Source of the DNA: Oehlia diaphana
Taxonomy: Eukaryota > Glomeromycota > Glomeromycetes > Glomerales > Glomeraceae
Assembly: GCA_003833135.1 (NCBI GenBank)
Contig: QZLH01000003.1
Span: 125,216-189,215, forward strand
DNA: 64,000 nucleotides
Direction: 5' to 3'
The notes beneath the pieces are model-generated. The model did not search any database. It was not told the DNA's origin and saw only the letters and a list, made by a program, of their open reading frames with translations. The position numbers were made by a program, and so were the translations under genes. Below are positions 48,145 to 59,513 of this stretch, in pieces; position 1 is the stretch's first letter, and each line of letters opens with the position of its first letter.

Positions 48145-49419
48145 TTAATAATTAATCTTAATTTTATTATTATTATTATAAATGAAATTATTCCTTGATA
48201 AAATTTTATTCAATTCAATATATGCACCTTCTATTCCATTTTCTAAAGCTTTTTTATACCAAAATATAGCTTCATCAATATTTAATCTGGTTCCTATACC
48301 ATTATAATAACAATAACCTAAATTATATTGACCTAAATCACAACCATCAATTGCAGATTTTAAATACCATTCAAAAGCTTTATTATAATCTTGTACCACA
48401 CCTTCACCATATTCATAACAATAACCCAAATTATTTTTTGACATGGCATGACCATTATTTGCAGATCTTGAATACCATTCAAATGCTTTATCATAATTTT
48501 GAGATATACCTTTTCCATCATAATAACAATAACCTAAATTATATTGACCTCTAGCATAACCATTATTAGCAGATATATAATACCAATCAAATGCTTTCTT
48601 ATAATCTAAATTTACACCTTTACCATATTGATAACAATAACCTAAATTATTTTGACCTTTAGCACAACCATTATTAGCAGATTTAAAATACCATTCAAAA
48701 GCTTTTTTATAATCTTGAATTGTACCTCTTCCATAATAATAACATAAACCTAAATTACATTGACCTCTAGCATAACCATTATTAGCAGATTTAAAATACC
48801 ATTCAAATGCTTTCTTATAATCCTGTGTTACACCTCTACCATATTGATAACAAATTCCTAAATTATATTGATCAATTGGATCACCTTTCCTAGCAGATTT
48901 TAAATAATTAATAACTAAATCACTTAAACTATTTAAATTTCTTATATCTAATATAATATCTTTATAATAAAATAATGATAATAAATATTTTCCAATTATA
49001 CAATTAATATTTTGAAGCATAATAAAATCATCATTATCATCATTATAATCATTATTCATATCTAATAAGTTAAATTTATAATCCAAAGATTCTTCATTTT
49101 TAATAGCCAATAAATAAAATTCTAATGCAATATCTTTATCAATATTACAATCGATACCATATTGATAAAAAAATCCAATAATACTAGAAAACCAAAATTC
49201 ATTTTCTTTATGATTTTTCATTAATTCTAAAATAGTTTTCGTATTTTTAATATTTATAAGTTCGATTAAAATATTTTCAAAATTATTAAAATCGTTTATA
49301 TAAAGAATTTTTCTATAAAAATCTATTAAAAATTCTTTTAAGAAAATTTCATCATTATTAGAGATATTTGAACTTGACTTTTGAATAATTTTATCGTTTA
49401 AAGGAAAAAAGTATGACAT
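48145..49419 (-). CDS. Sel1-repeat protein (424 aa)
   Basis: A single-exon protein. Residues about 1-170 are hydrophilic, Asn/Ile-rich and without a known domain. From about 175 to 410 there are six regular Sel1 repeats with the pattern KAFEWYFKSANNGYARGQCN, then LGYCYYYGRGTxQDYK, plus a final partial one. There is no kinase domain. Sel1 solenoids act as adaptors in signalling or ER-associated degradation. With no leader peptide, this one is likely cytosolic. It lies 2 kb from, and on the opposite strand to, the Sel1-kinase gene; the two repeat arrays differ in consensus (SANNG here, AAENG there), so it is not a recent local duplicate. The start is the only ATG near the frame's beginning. Confidence 0.88.
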   Translation of the reverse strand: MSYFFPLNDKIIQKSSSNISNNDEIFLKEFLIDFYRKILYINDFNNFENILIELINIKNTKTILELMKNHKENEFWFSSIIGFFYQYGIDCNIDKDIALEFYLLAIKNEESLDYKFNLLDMNNDYNDDNDDFIMLQNINCIIGKYLLSLFYYKDIILDIRNLNSLSDLVINYLKSARKGDPIDQYNLGICYQYGRGVTQDYKKAFEWYFKSANNGYARGQCNLGLCYYYGRGTIQDYKKAFEWYFKSANNGCAKGQNNLGYCYQYGKGVNLDYKKAFDWYYISANNGYARGQYNLGYCYYDGKGISQNYDKAFEWYSRSANNGHAMSKNNLGYCYEYGEGVVQDYNKAFEWYLKSAIDGCDLGQYNLGYCYYNGIGTRLNIDEAIFWYKKALENGIEGAYIELNKILSRNNFIYNNNNKIKINY

Positions 49420-49739
49420 TGTAATAAAAAAAAAAATTTTTTTAATGTTGAGAGTTTAAATGGGAATATATAAATTCTACTAACCAAATTAAGGTAAATA
49501 ATGAGCTACTAATTTTGGGATGGGACCGGAAATTATTTTGATTTTTAGATTATTGCAAAACTATAAAATTTTTTTTTTTTTTAAAAAAAAATAATAATAT
49601 CTGTATTTAAAATAAATTTAAAGTTTTTTTCAGTCAGAGAATTATAAATTACATATTTTTATTAGTTTAATATTAAATATCATAATTTATTCTCGGGTAA
49701 ATATTATTCCAATTTAAAAAGAGTGATTAAAAATCGCTG

Positions 49740-49810
<71 letters not shown>

Positions 49811-52700
49811 AAAAAAAACTGAATTCGTAATTTGCCGTCATTTCATAACATGCATGATCGTCAAAATAATCCAAACCTGTTGAAAATCATAAATGTAAAC
49901 AATGAGAAAAAAATCATTCATTTTATTATAGGTTTCAGCATATGAAACTTCAATTTTATTCCGTAAATTACCCGAAAATTAATTCATTATACTGTTAATC
50001 AAAAATATTCCGACAGTTTTCTGCATAAATAATTATTAATTTTCTTTGGCTAAGTTTCTTTGTGCAACTTTGCATTATGACTACATAATGATCGGCGACA
50101 GAATGAAAATTTTTTTAACTTGATTTGTAATGTTGTATGATTTACTTGTATGATTTACTGCTTGATAACACCAACTTTCTGATAATGTTTATCGAACATA
50201 CCTTTATTTTATTTTTTATTTTTTTTTTTTTTTTTGAGTTGAAATCGAAAATTTTCCAATCACATACATAAACTTTTATGAAATTGTGGAACAAGTGGCT
50301 TATCTATGTGCTGGTTGTACCACGCTACGATAGAATCTTTTCGTTTTCATCCACAAATACTAAATTAGTAAAAAATTAATTAAGTTTACTAATACGAATG
50401 TTTAGTTGACGAATGGTGTGCAAACATTTGGAAGGGGTTTTTTATATTCATATAAATTCATTCAAGAATTATTTATAATTCAGTTATCATGTGAATCGTT
50501 GATCAAAGATTGCCGTTCAATAAGCATGCGATTTTCACAAATTTCATACTAAATTAATTCGTAATCAGGATATTTACTTTTTTTACTATACTTTATTTCT
50601 TCTTTTATCATACAAAGTTAGAGATTTTTTTCTCCTTTACTTTTTTTATAGATTTTGAAATCAGGTTTTACTTCGAATGGTATCGAATGAATTTAAAACT
50701 AAGTAGTTGAATAATTCATAGTATATAAGGGTCTTTTCCAGTAAAAGAAATTTCAATGGTTATATTCGGGTAAACAAAAAAAAAAAAAAATTTCAATTGG
50801 AAAACTTTTATAGTATATAATCGAGCGCTCTTATAATATCTAAATGTATTAAAATCGATCTTTCATGTGAAAAAAGACTTTAGAAATTGGGATCCAAGTT
50901 ATTTGGTGCCTTGGCGCGTGTAGCTTCTGTATGAATCAGAAAATAGGGGGTAACGGTGGGCTGTTGTCTTCGAGCTGACCTTATGATAGTAGTAAGTTAA
51001 CCAATGTATCTATGATTCTTCGACTAATTCCTATTCATATGAATTCCGTTAAATATAAAATAAAAATGATTGATTTGCATAATAAGCTCGGATTTATTTA
51101 TAAGATTATCGAATATTGTTCGGAAAATTATTTTCCCAAATCTCGATGGTGTTACAATTAAAAACGACGATTTCTAATATAATAATTTATATTAATTTCT
51201 CTATTTATTTTTCAAGTATATAATTATGATATACAAATCACAAGTTCTATGATTTGACTTTTTATATTAATTCAGAAAGCATTAAATTATTAATGAAATA
51301 CTTTACATAATATAATAAAAAAATATAAAAAAGACAAAAAATGATTGGCAGTTAATTGTTCTAATCCATTAGTTTACTTTTCATTCTTTTAAGAATATGT
51401 CTTAAAATTTAATATGGAATTTAAATCTAATACTCCACCTTCAAAAAATAATCTAAATCTGATTCAATTAAATTACATCACTTTTTGCTTCATGGATTAA
51501 AAGTATTCCTTATAAAGTTATTATATCGCTCAAAGTAGGGATGTATTTAATGCTACATCATTTTATAGAAATTGTAATTGGGGAGTGGAAATAGTTGGAA
51601 ACGTGCTACTATTTTATATTCAATTTTGCAAAAGAAAAATATATTCTATTTCTACCGTAGTAGTAAAGGTATATTATATTAATATTGAAGGACTGGATTA
51701 TACTTTTTGTTGTTGTCATGTTGCCATAATGATAATGGACGACAGATGAGTTATTAATTCTATGATGGTGGAGTGAATTTTTATAAATTTATATTATTTA
51801 TTTTTAATGTATATTCCTTTTTTCATAGATGTGTTGAAATTTATTTAGAATATAAGTGAGCAATCGAAGTTTGTTTGTTTGTAGCAAAGATTTTGACTTA
51901 CAATTGTGACAAAACTTTTTGGAATAATCATTAAACAAAGTTAATAACAGTTTTTTACATTAAATACAGTATATCCATAATAGTTTAAGAGCATATACAT
52001 AGTTGGTAATTGCAATAGAAGAATTTTGGATTTTATCAATCAAGTTATATCATATAACTTAATGATTTTTAATGAAGAAATTTTATTGTCTTCTAATTTT
52101 CTAACTTTAAATTCTTTGAAACCTGTGTTAGGCCATTCGACTCTGTGTTTATCGGGCTGATAAAGTAGTCCTTTCATAACGTAATCCAGATAATTAGTAA
52201 CGAGTGTCATTTCGCTTTTAATTTAGCTTTTATAATATTTTAATTTCTCTAATTTCACATTTTTGAACTTTAGTAACAATATAATACAATACGTGATAAA
52301 AAATAAATTTAATAATATTACTTTATAAAAAATTAAAATAATGGAAAAAAGAATTTCAATCATGTGATACGTGTTCTTTCACGTGATCCGCAATCGGGGT
52401 TTTGATTGGCTTTATCTTGTGTAACTTCATTTAACTAGCAATTTTTCGAAAGGAACTTAATAAATTAACATTTTTATAGTAAATATAGTGTGTTTGTATT
52501 TAAAAATAACTTTTTAACACTTTATTAAAGAAAATTTATACTTTTACACATATTTTACATATTAATGATTAATTAAAATATATATATAAAATATGAAATA
52601 TGAATTTGTACTGTTATAAAAACGCTTATAACGTTTATATGAATACTTTTATAATCCTCATCTGCTAAAAAAAGCTTACAGAAAAAGAATAATAATAAAA
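49420..52700. other. Long gene-free stretch with poly(A) tract
   Basis: No supported coding frame in about 3.3 kb. The main feature is a 67-bp A run at 49740-49806 broken by one T (49775). A 19-bp T run lies near 50218-50236. Confidence 0.5.
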
Positions 52701-52709
52701 AGGATAAGG

Positions 52710-52790
52710 GGATGGCCAGAAATGACGTAATTTAAATTTTAGGATTCTTGACCCCCCTCTTAGGAAATGACGTCATTTCTGGCAGTCCCC
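52710..52790. mobile_element. Short foldback MITE
   Basis: GGGATGGCCAGAAATGACGT on the left pairs with ATGACGTCATTTCTGGCAGT and CCCC on the right, giving arms of about 25 bp around a loop of about 30 bp. Flanks AGGATAA and AAGATAAAG suggest an imperfect target duplication. Confidence 0.5.
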
Positions 52791-52959
52791 TAAGATAAAG
52801 GAAGATAAAGGATTTTTTAAAAAAATTGTTTACAAAAAAAGAAAAAATAAAATAAAATGAAGAAAAAATCAAAGTTAGGTGGGATGCCTGTTCACACGAT
52901 TTACAAAAAAAGGTAAGTCAATGTTTCAAAAATATACGGAGTATGAAAAACAAAATATA

Positions 52960-53764
52960 TTAAAAGTTTACCGTATTGTCACTATCTTCTCCACACACAT
53001 CACAATAACAATCTCTTCTGTAATATTTCTTTTTCAAGTCATGTCCTTCAAAACATTGACTTACTACACTATTCATGGATCCCGATACGTCGATCAAGAG
53101 AGCATAATCGATCACCACTTTGCAGAGATTTCTGCGTCTTTGAACCTCGGCCCATGATGCGGATTAGTTACCAACTAATCGAGAGTCAAGAATACAAGTT
53201 CAAGAAATCTTTGACGGGAAAGTAGATAAAGTTGGCAATGCTAGCTATCTAATTTTATTTTTAAAAACATTGAAGAAGGATGATATTCAATAACGACTTA
53301 AAATTAAAATATCGAAACATGACTTACTTCAAAGGAAATATAACGCCAAACTCCTCCAAATAAAATTCCTTTGTGATATTTCTTCAGCATTTTTTTTTAA
53401 ACTTAGACTGCTACTACTGTCATCACCATCAGTCACGACAACCAAGAGAACGATCACCATTACTATGAAAAGTTTTTACTATATTAACCATACTGTCGTA
53501 AAAGCGAGTGCTACCACTAGCAACGTTACTTAATCCGTTAAGTGAACGACTTGAATATTAATTGTAAGAACGTGTTAAAAGATATAAGAATATAGTACAT
53601 AATTCGACATCAGAGAGGATCATCTTTTCCTGTCTTATTACCATAGAGTCATTAAATGTTGCAATGCATCCACGATCTAATCCATCACGGTGTAAATTCT
53701 TTGCAAATTCGTTGCTCGCCTTGATAGCACATGTGCTTTGAGTGGTTGCTTTTACAATTTCCAT
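52960..53764 (-). pseudogene. Von Willebrand factor A (VWA) domain protein, broken
   Basis: Minus-strand fragments carry VWA metal-site motifs. From 53764: EFAKNLHRDGLDRGCIATFN. Near 53540-53490: NGLSNVASGSTRFYDSMVNI, with the MIDAS Thr. Near 53445-53409: VVVTDGDDSSSS, with the MIDAS Asp. Near 53112-53070: VIDYALLIDVSGSMN, the DxSxS loop, followed by a Cys-rich YCDVCGED. Frames change between them and stops intervene. The DxSxS loop normally precedes the other two motifs but here lies downstream, so this is either two truncated VWA copies in tandem or a rearrangement. A possible donor lies at 53325 (GAA then GTAAGT). Confidence 0.5.
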
Positions 53765-54431
53765 TCTTTAGCCGGCGTAATTAGTTATATTAGTACAAGA
53801 AATTTTAGAAATATTATGGTCTAACAGCTAAAATTTTGTAGAGAGATTATTTATTTATAGGAACTTTTTGATTTATTGAATTAATTACTTAAGAACTGTA
53901 ACAAGTGGCTTTTGAAATTATTTTTAATTAAGGGATTAAATTGTATGAATGGCATACCCTTCATACCCGATACTGTCCAAAATCCCGACGCGTACATGTC
54001 ACGTGATAAATATGTAATTTCGGGACCATACCCTAGAAGTATACACATGTAATGAATAAAGTTTTTTAAACTTCGTATAAATAATCAGCAGAGGTCTAGA
54101 AGTCCAGATATTCAATTTATATTTCTAATCAACGGGTGATCAAACAACTCTATTTTATTACTTTGATTTTTACCTGAAAATAACAAAATGTGTGTACATT
54201 TTTTTTTTGTAATAAACATAAAAGAAAACAATAGAATTCAGTCTTCCGAAATTTGTATTACTATTTTTGTTGTTTGGATTAACTTTAATGTTAATAATGA
54301 TTGAAATTCAAACATTAAACACATTCCTAATATACAAATTATTTGTTACTTTATTACAGCCTCATTATGTTTTGTTTATTTTTAATGACTTTTGTGTGCT
54401 AAAATAATGTCTTTGGAGTTGTATAATTTAG

Positions 54432-54510
54432 TGTTTCGGGCGAAACCGAACTAAATTTTCGACGAAATTTCCGAAACCTGGCGAAACTTCCGAAACGTGG
54501 AGATGCCTAA
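54432..54510. repeat. CGAAAC-rich repeat, copy 1
   Basis: Begins with the palindrome GTTTCGGGCGAAAC and continues with several CCGAAAC/GCGAAAC words. A related block begins at 55923 in the same orientation. Confidence 0.5.
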
Positions 54511-55246
54511 ATCAAACTTTTTTTGCTTAAAAATATATTAATTTAAGCTAATTTTAGCACATAAATTTAGTCAAAAGTTCTTTCTAAACAGATCTGGTAC
54601 TAGAAATTTATGTAATTATGTATGAATCAAGTAATTTATTATTTTTTTGTATGAGAACAACTAATCATAAAATTTTGTTTTACAGTATAATTCTTCACCT
54701 GCTTGTCTCGTGTGTTAATTATGTTGCATCGCTCCGGACTTAGGTGTCCTGCAAAAATCATGATAAGTATTCCAGTGAAATTATATATAATTTTATTAGT
54801 AAACTTTTCGGTTTAATTAAACACTAATTCATGAAAAATTGATTAAGTATTACTGAACGGTTCCGGAAAACCATTACTCTGTGAAATTGGCCGCTCACTA
54901 ATATTAAGTGTCAACCCTCTATCCTTGAAAGTTCATAGTTACAAATATATAATATTTGATTAAAAGTTTTTTATAATTTTTTTACGCATTATTAAAATTA
55001 TAACAAATCGGTTTATCCATCAGATATCTGTCAGATATCTGTTAGATAATCCATTATCTGCATAATAAAAATATTCAGACTTTTGATGAAAATGCTGTTA
55101 CGTTTAACAGAAATTCATCTATAGGAAGATTAGAAAGAAGATAACCCTTCATACGTATATTTTAAACTCAGTAAAACAATAATTGCTAACTTTGAATTGG
55201 CAGGTTGTTTATTGATTCTAATTCATTTTTCTTTAATGATTAGTAA

Positions 55247-55870
55247 TATCTTATTAAATTATTTAAATAAAACCAAAAAAATCACTTATTTCTGTAGTTT
55301 CAAAATAATATTATAATATGTGTAAAAAAAATTATCCAAAATAAAAACAATAATCTTATCTTGAATCGAATCACAAAGAAAAAAACAATAAATTTAAAAA
55401 TTACATTATTAGAATGTCGAGCAATTATAATAGCCTTCTACATCAACTATCGCAGAAAATGACGAAACAGATTCGTCAAAATAAAGTTTCTAAATCTTCG
55501 AGCATCGTAGAAGTTGTTGGAATAACCCTCCATTTGTGGAAATAAACTGATCAGCATGATCAACTGTAGTGATGTGCGTAAGCTTGAAAATTAAAATTAT
55601 TGATCTCCAAGGTGTAGGGAGATCTATAAGTTGCTGCTTCGATAAGGTTGAAGCATTGAGAAATGTAATTCTTATAAGGGATGATACTGGAGTCGGGGAT
55701 GTTGTGTGTGTTGATGAAATATCTGGTTTGTGGATGAAGAGCGATGATTCGACCAATGATCATGTAAGGCGTCGTGTGTTATAGATCTATCGATAGGACC
55801 ACTATCAGGCTTATCATTATGTTGAGTTGATTTTTTTTTTTTGGTAGATCTTTTGGGTCGATATATTCTT
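55247..55870 (-). pseudogene. Truncated inverted copy of the HMG-box gene at 9206
   Basis: Read on the minus strand, the copy begins at the very end of the HMG box (YRPKRSTKKKKS against YRPRRSTKRKS) and follows the C-terminal region (ITHDALHDHWS, NYISQCFN, then the ATGCTC-AAGATTTAGAAAC and TTTTCTGCGATAGTTGA stretches). It continues into the 3' flank, where GATTCGATTCAAG and TTTTGAAACTACAGAAATAA are shared with 9995-10110. The box is gone, and the frame is broken by indels. The break falls near the GTTTCGGGCGAAAC repeat at 55923. Because non-coding flank is shared, this was a DNA-level duplication, not a processed copy. Confidence 0.8.
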
Positions 55871-55922
55871 AATTCTTCAATACTTTTCACAATAATCAAT
55901 GTTAAAAAACTTAGATATTCAA

Positions 55923-56030
55923 TGTTTCGGGCGAAACTGATTTGCAATTGGCGAAATGTTTCGCCAATTTAAGTTTTTGATTTCAACTATCCCGAAACTA
56001 GCAAACTTTGCGAAACTAAAATTGCCACGT
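55923..56030. repeat. CGAAAC-rich repeat, copy 2
   Basis: Starts GTTTCGGGCGAAACTGAT, contains the inverted pair TTGGCGAAA and TTTCGCCAA, and ends in CCCGAAAC and GCGAAAC words. It lies directly at the truncation point of the HMG pseudogene. Confidence 0.5.
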
Positions 56031-56356
56031 GCATGATTTATTAATTGGTGACTACTGAAACCAAATGTTAAAATTGTTTTAACATTTATTATTTTAGTTT
56101 TAGCTAGTTATTACAGTTTATTAAAAGCTATTAATATTAATAAAGTTTAAATAACCTATGTTTAATTATAGTTAAAATTAACTTTTGTTATACGCATTTG
56201 TTCTTATTAAAGAAATCTCAATAAAATTTAGATCTACTAATAATTAATAATCATGAAGTCTTGTTATTAAGAAATTTACTAGAAAATATTCCATAAATTA
56301 TGTAGGTTAGGCAAAATTTCGCCAGTTCTGGAACAAACATAAGGCTAAGAACCATT

Positions 56357-56578
56357 ATGATAGGACCAATAAGTCCTAATCTAAATCGTATTACTACATT
56401 CAGTATGTACTGTACTGTACACATTGTACATCTACCATCAGACGTAAAATCTATCAATAACACTTTGAGCCTGTTCGAAAAGAAAGATAAATTTTGGGCC
56501 TATTCAGTTGAAAGGCACATTCCATCACGTTCTTTAGCAATTATACATGCATCATTTAACGGTAGATTTTTGTCATAG
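56357..56578 (+). other. Unrecognised 73-codon frame, possibly a gene relic
   Basis: It reads HIVHLPSDVKSINNTLSLFE, then DKFWAYSVERHIPSRSLAII and HASFNGRFLS. The composition is protein-like, but I do not recognise a family. There are no flanking exons and stops lie on both sides. Confidence 0.25.
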
Positions 56579-57439
56579 CTGAATCTCGAGATTCCAAGAG
56601 TCGCGTTACTCGCGTATTCTTTGCCTACATGAACATTCTATATGAAAACAATGGACATAAATCATACGTCTACAAATATACAATGTGGTGTTAGGATCAG
56701 CCTAAACAAGCGTTTGGCGAAGCTAAAGTGGGTAAGTGACTCTGCAGCACCATATTGTTTTCTATGAAGTGACCATACAGATGGTGGAGACTAGGTAACC
56801 TTCGTCTCAACATCCAAACCTTATTCTATCGTTAGTTCCAAAATTCTTATCAAAAGTTTCCGAGTTTCGATAAATATTTTTTTAATATGGGAATGCTAAT
56901 ATATAATAACCATTTCTAGAGTCTATGTAAATTATTATCTAAAAAAGATTTTAAACTGCCAAAGAATGTAATATATTTATGTGGCTACTTAAATGGGGAA
57001 TTTTTCACTATACCAGTTATTGAGTTAGAGTTTCATATAAAGTTCCAATTCCGATAACTTATAAATATTTTTCGTAAAGCGTTGATAATAATAATAATAT
57101 CTGATATATAATTAAAAAAATTCTCACGTCTGCAAATTTTTATAAGATTTCACTTTCTCTAATCTCTCATACACTTTATGAAAATTCATATATAAAGTTT
57201 TAAAACTCCCTTACTGAGAGAAAGGATTGTTAAATTCACTTAAAGTATTTGAAATCCTGGTATTTTTCAATATACAGTAATTTTTTAAAAGCTTTAAAAT
57301 ATAAATGAAATTTTCTAACATTTTTTTTATAGGAAGTATCGACTTAACAAAATTAAAAACTGTGATATATTGAATCTCTTACTTTCATCAAATGAATTTG
57401 AACTCTAAACGTACGAATGGTACGATCAAAAAACTTTGA

Positions 57440-57635
57440 TTATAATTTTATAATCAAAAATGATGAAATTATTGAATTAACGAAAAATAACTTTAGATAA
57501 GTTATGGAATATTGTGATGAACTAAATTTCTTCTTCAATCCATTTATTTTAGAAATAATTTTAAAAAGAGATGATTTTTACATTGACGAAATCATCATTT
57601 GGGAAGCGGGCATATTGAAAGAAGATTAAGCAGAT
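57440..57635 (+). pseudogene. Relic of a BTB/BACK-type protein
   Basis: A plus-strand frame with a stop near 57495 reads VMEYCDELNFFFNPFILEII, then LKRDDFYIDEIIIWEAGI. The (L/I)KRDD-x5-E-x-x-x-W signature is the usual BACK segment in the many Rhizophagus BTB proteins. No BTB domain is preserved upstream. Confidence 0.3.
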
Positions 57636-57639
57636 TTAT

Positions 57640-59513
57640 TCTATTAGCTATTTTATCATATATCTGATATCGACGGAAGATAATTTCTCTTAAAAGTATA
57701 TCCTTTTAGTATAATACTATCAAATAATTCGATCAATCTAAACATAGTTGCATTATACTACCAAATAATTCAATCAAATAATCTCATCGAAAATTACTCA
57801 CGATTTAGTTATAACTAAAGAAGCAATGCAAAATCGTATCAACATTTTGATATTTTTGCAAGTTGGACCGCCTAATATTTTACTATCTTGTAACAGGCGA
57901 AGTTCAAAGTAATTAAAAATAAACATTATCTCTATGAGCTACTAGGATAATCCACTGATATTTTTCTTGGAAAATTACAAACGTATGAATGGCTTTGATA
58001 TTCCCCGTCATATAACTGCTGGTTTTATAACCGCATTCGAAAGAATTTTATAATTCTTATTGCAGCAATGATTTATTTTATCTCTTTTCAATCACAAAAC
58101 TAGAAAGTATTTTCAACAATTGATTATATTTTTTAAATTAATTAACCTCCGGAGAATTAATAGTATATTTACATCAAATATTAACCACAATGTATTTTTA
58201 GTATTTTAAAGGACCTATCATTTCTTGTTTATTGATAAATGCGAATAAGCATTGTAATTTTAAATTGACACTCTGATATAGGTAAGTAGAATTACTAGAA
58301 AAGAAGAAGTTATTACACGTTTACTATAGAGACAAAAATGTGTGACGATTAATTTAACGTTCGTTGTAAAGCAACTAAATTATAGATATTTAGATATTCC
58401 TTTATTTGAATCATATCAAAGGATAGATGTTTACCCTACAATTCAACTACGATCTTATAGACTTCTATTGTAATAATCTCATTTATCTCCAAAAATCAAA
58501 ATAATCTTAATTCTTCGATATCATAAAGAACGGTTTCTTAATTGATCTAAACAAATAAGTACGTGTTTTGTTCTCATTCAACCCAATATTTTCTAGAATT
58601 AGCAGCTATTAATTTTGTCTTGTTTCTCCTTGCAATTCTTTTATTATGATACCGATGGTTTATCTACTTTTATATAATATACAGTATGTGGGCGTGAGCT
58701 TAGAGATCAAAATTTTCACACTCTATAAACACGTGACTTTACAGGTTAAGTGATTTTTAGAGTAGTGACTTTAAGTTAGTTGTAATGGATCACATAAATT
58801 TCACACAAATAAAATTCGTTAATAAAATGTGCAACACCTTAATAAATTTGGTAAAGCGGTATACCAATATTTAAAAACGAGTTACGAGCTATAGAAAATT
58901 TCCTTTAAAATTCGTTATCAAGAACTATAACTTTGAACTTTCTTTGTTATATCAAGTTATTCGTTGTAATAAGAGAGCGAACTGTATTATGAGTTAGAAT
59001 ATTTCCCTTAATTTTGCTTTTAGTAGATTTACTACTCTCACAAAGCTTAACGCCTTTTAATTCTTTATCTACGCCATTTTATTATTTCCATTTCTCGCTG
59101 TCGTGGATTTGAATCTTTTTTCAGTTTATTTAGATACTGTAACAAGAAGTTCATAATTAAAGAAGAGTTAGAATTATAAAATGTAAAATATATGGAATGT
59201 AATATGACATTTGAATTTATAATAATAATTATTTTTGAGTTAATTATGCAAATTTTTAAATTTTTTGGTTTCTTAATTTTATCATATTCTTAGAATTGTT
59301 ATTTTTTTGTGCAGCAGCGAAATTTAATAATAATTTAAATTTATTCTTCCAATAATATAATAAGGTTTTAACGGCTGGAGATCATGTGTGCTCAAAAATT
59401 TTATAATCTGAAATAATAAATATTTATTTATTGAAAAAAAAAAACTTTATTTAATATAAAATTCACTCTACAAGCATTTTGAAATTTTGTACAAATTATT
59501 ATTATATAATTAA
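57640..59513. other. Gene-free stretch before the E2-F-box gene
   Basis: No frame or repeat worth naming. The last 150 bases are probably the 3' UTR of the minus-strand gene that follows. Confidence 0.5.

Noticed and set aside
52879..53157. Plus-strand 92-codon frame with a hydrophobic stretch
   Set aside because: It lies antisense to the VWA metal-site motif, which is the better-supported reading.
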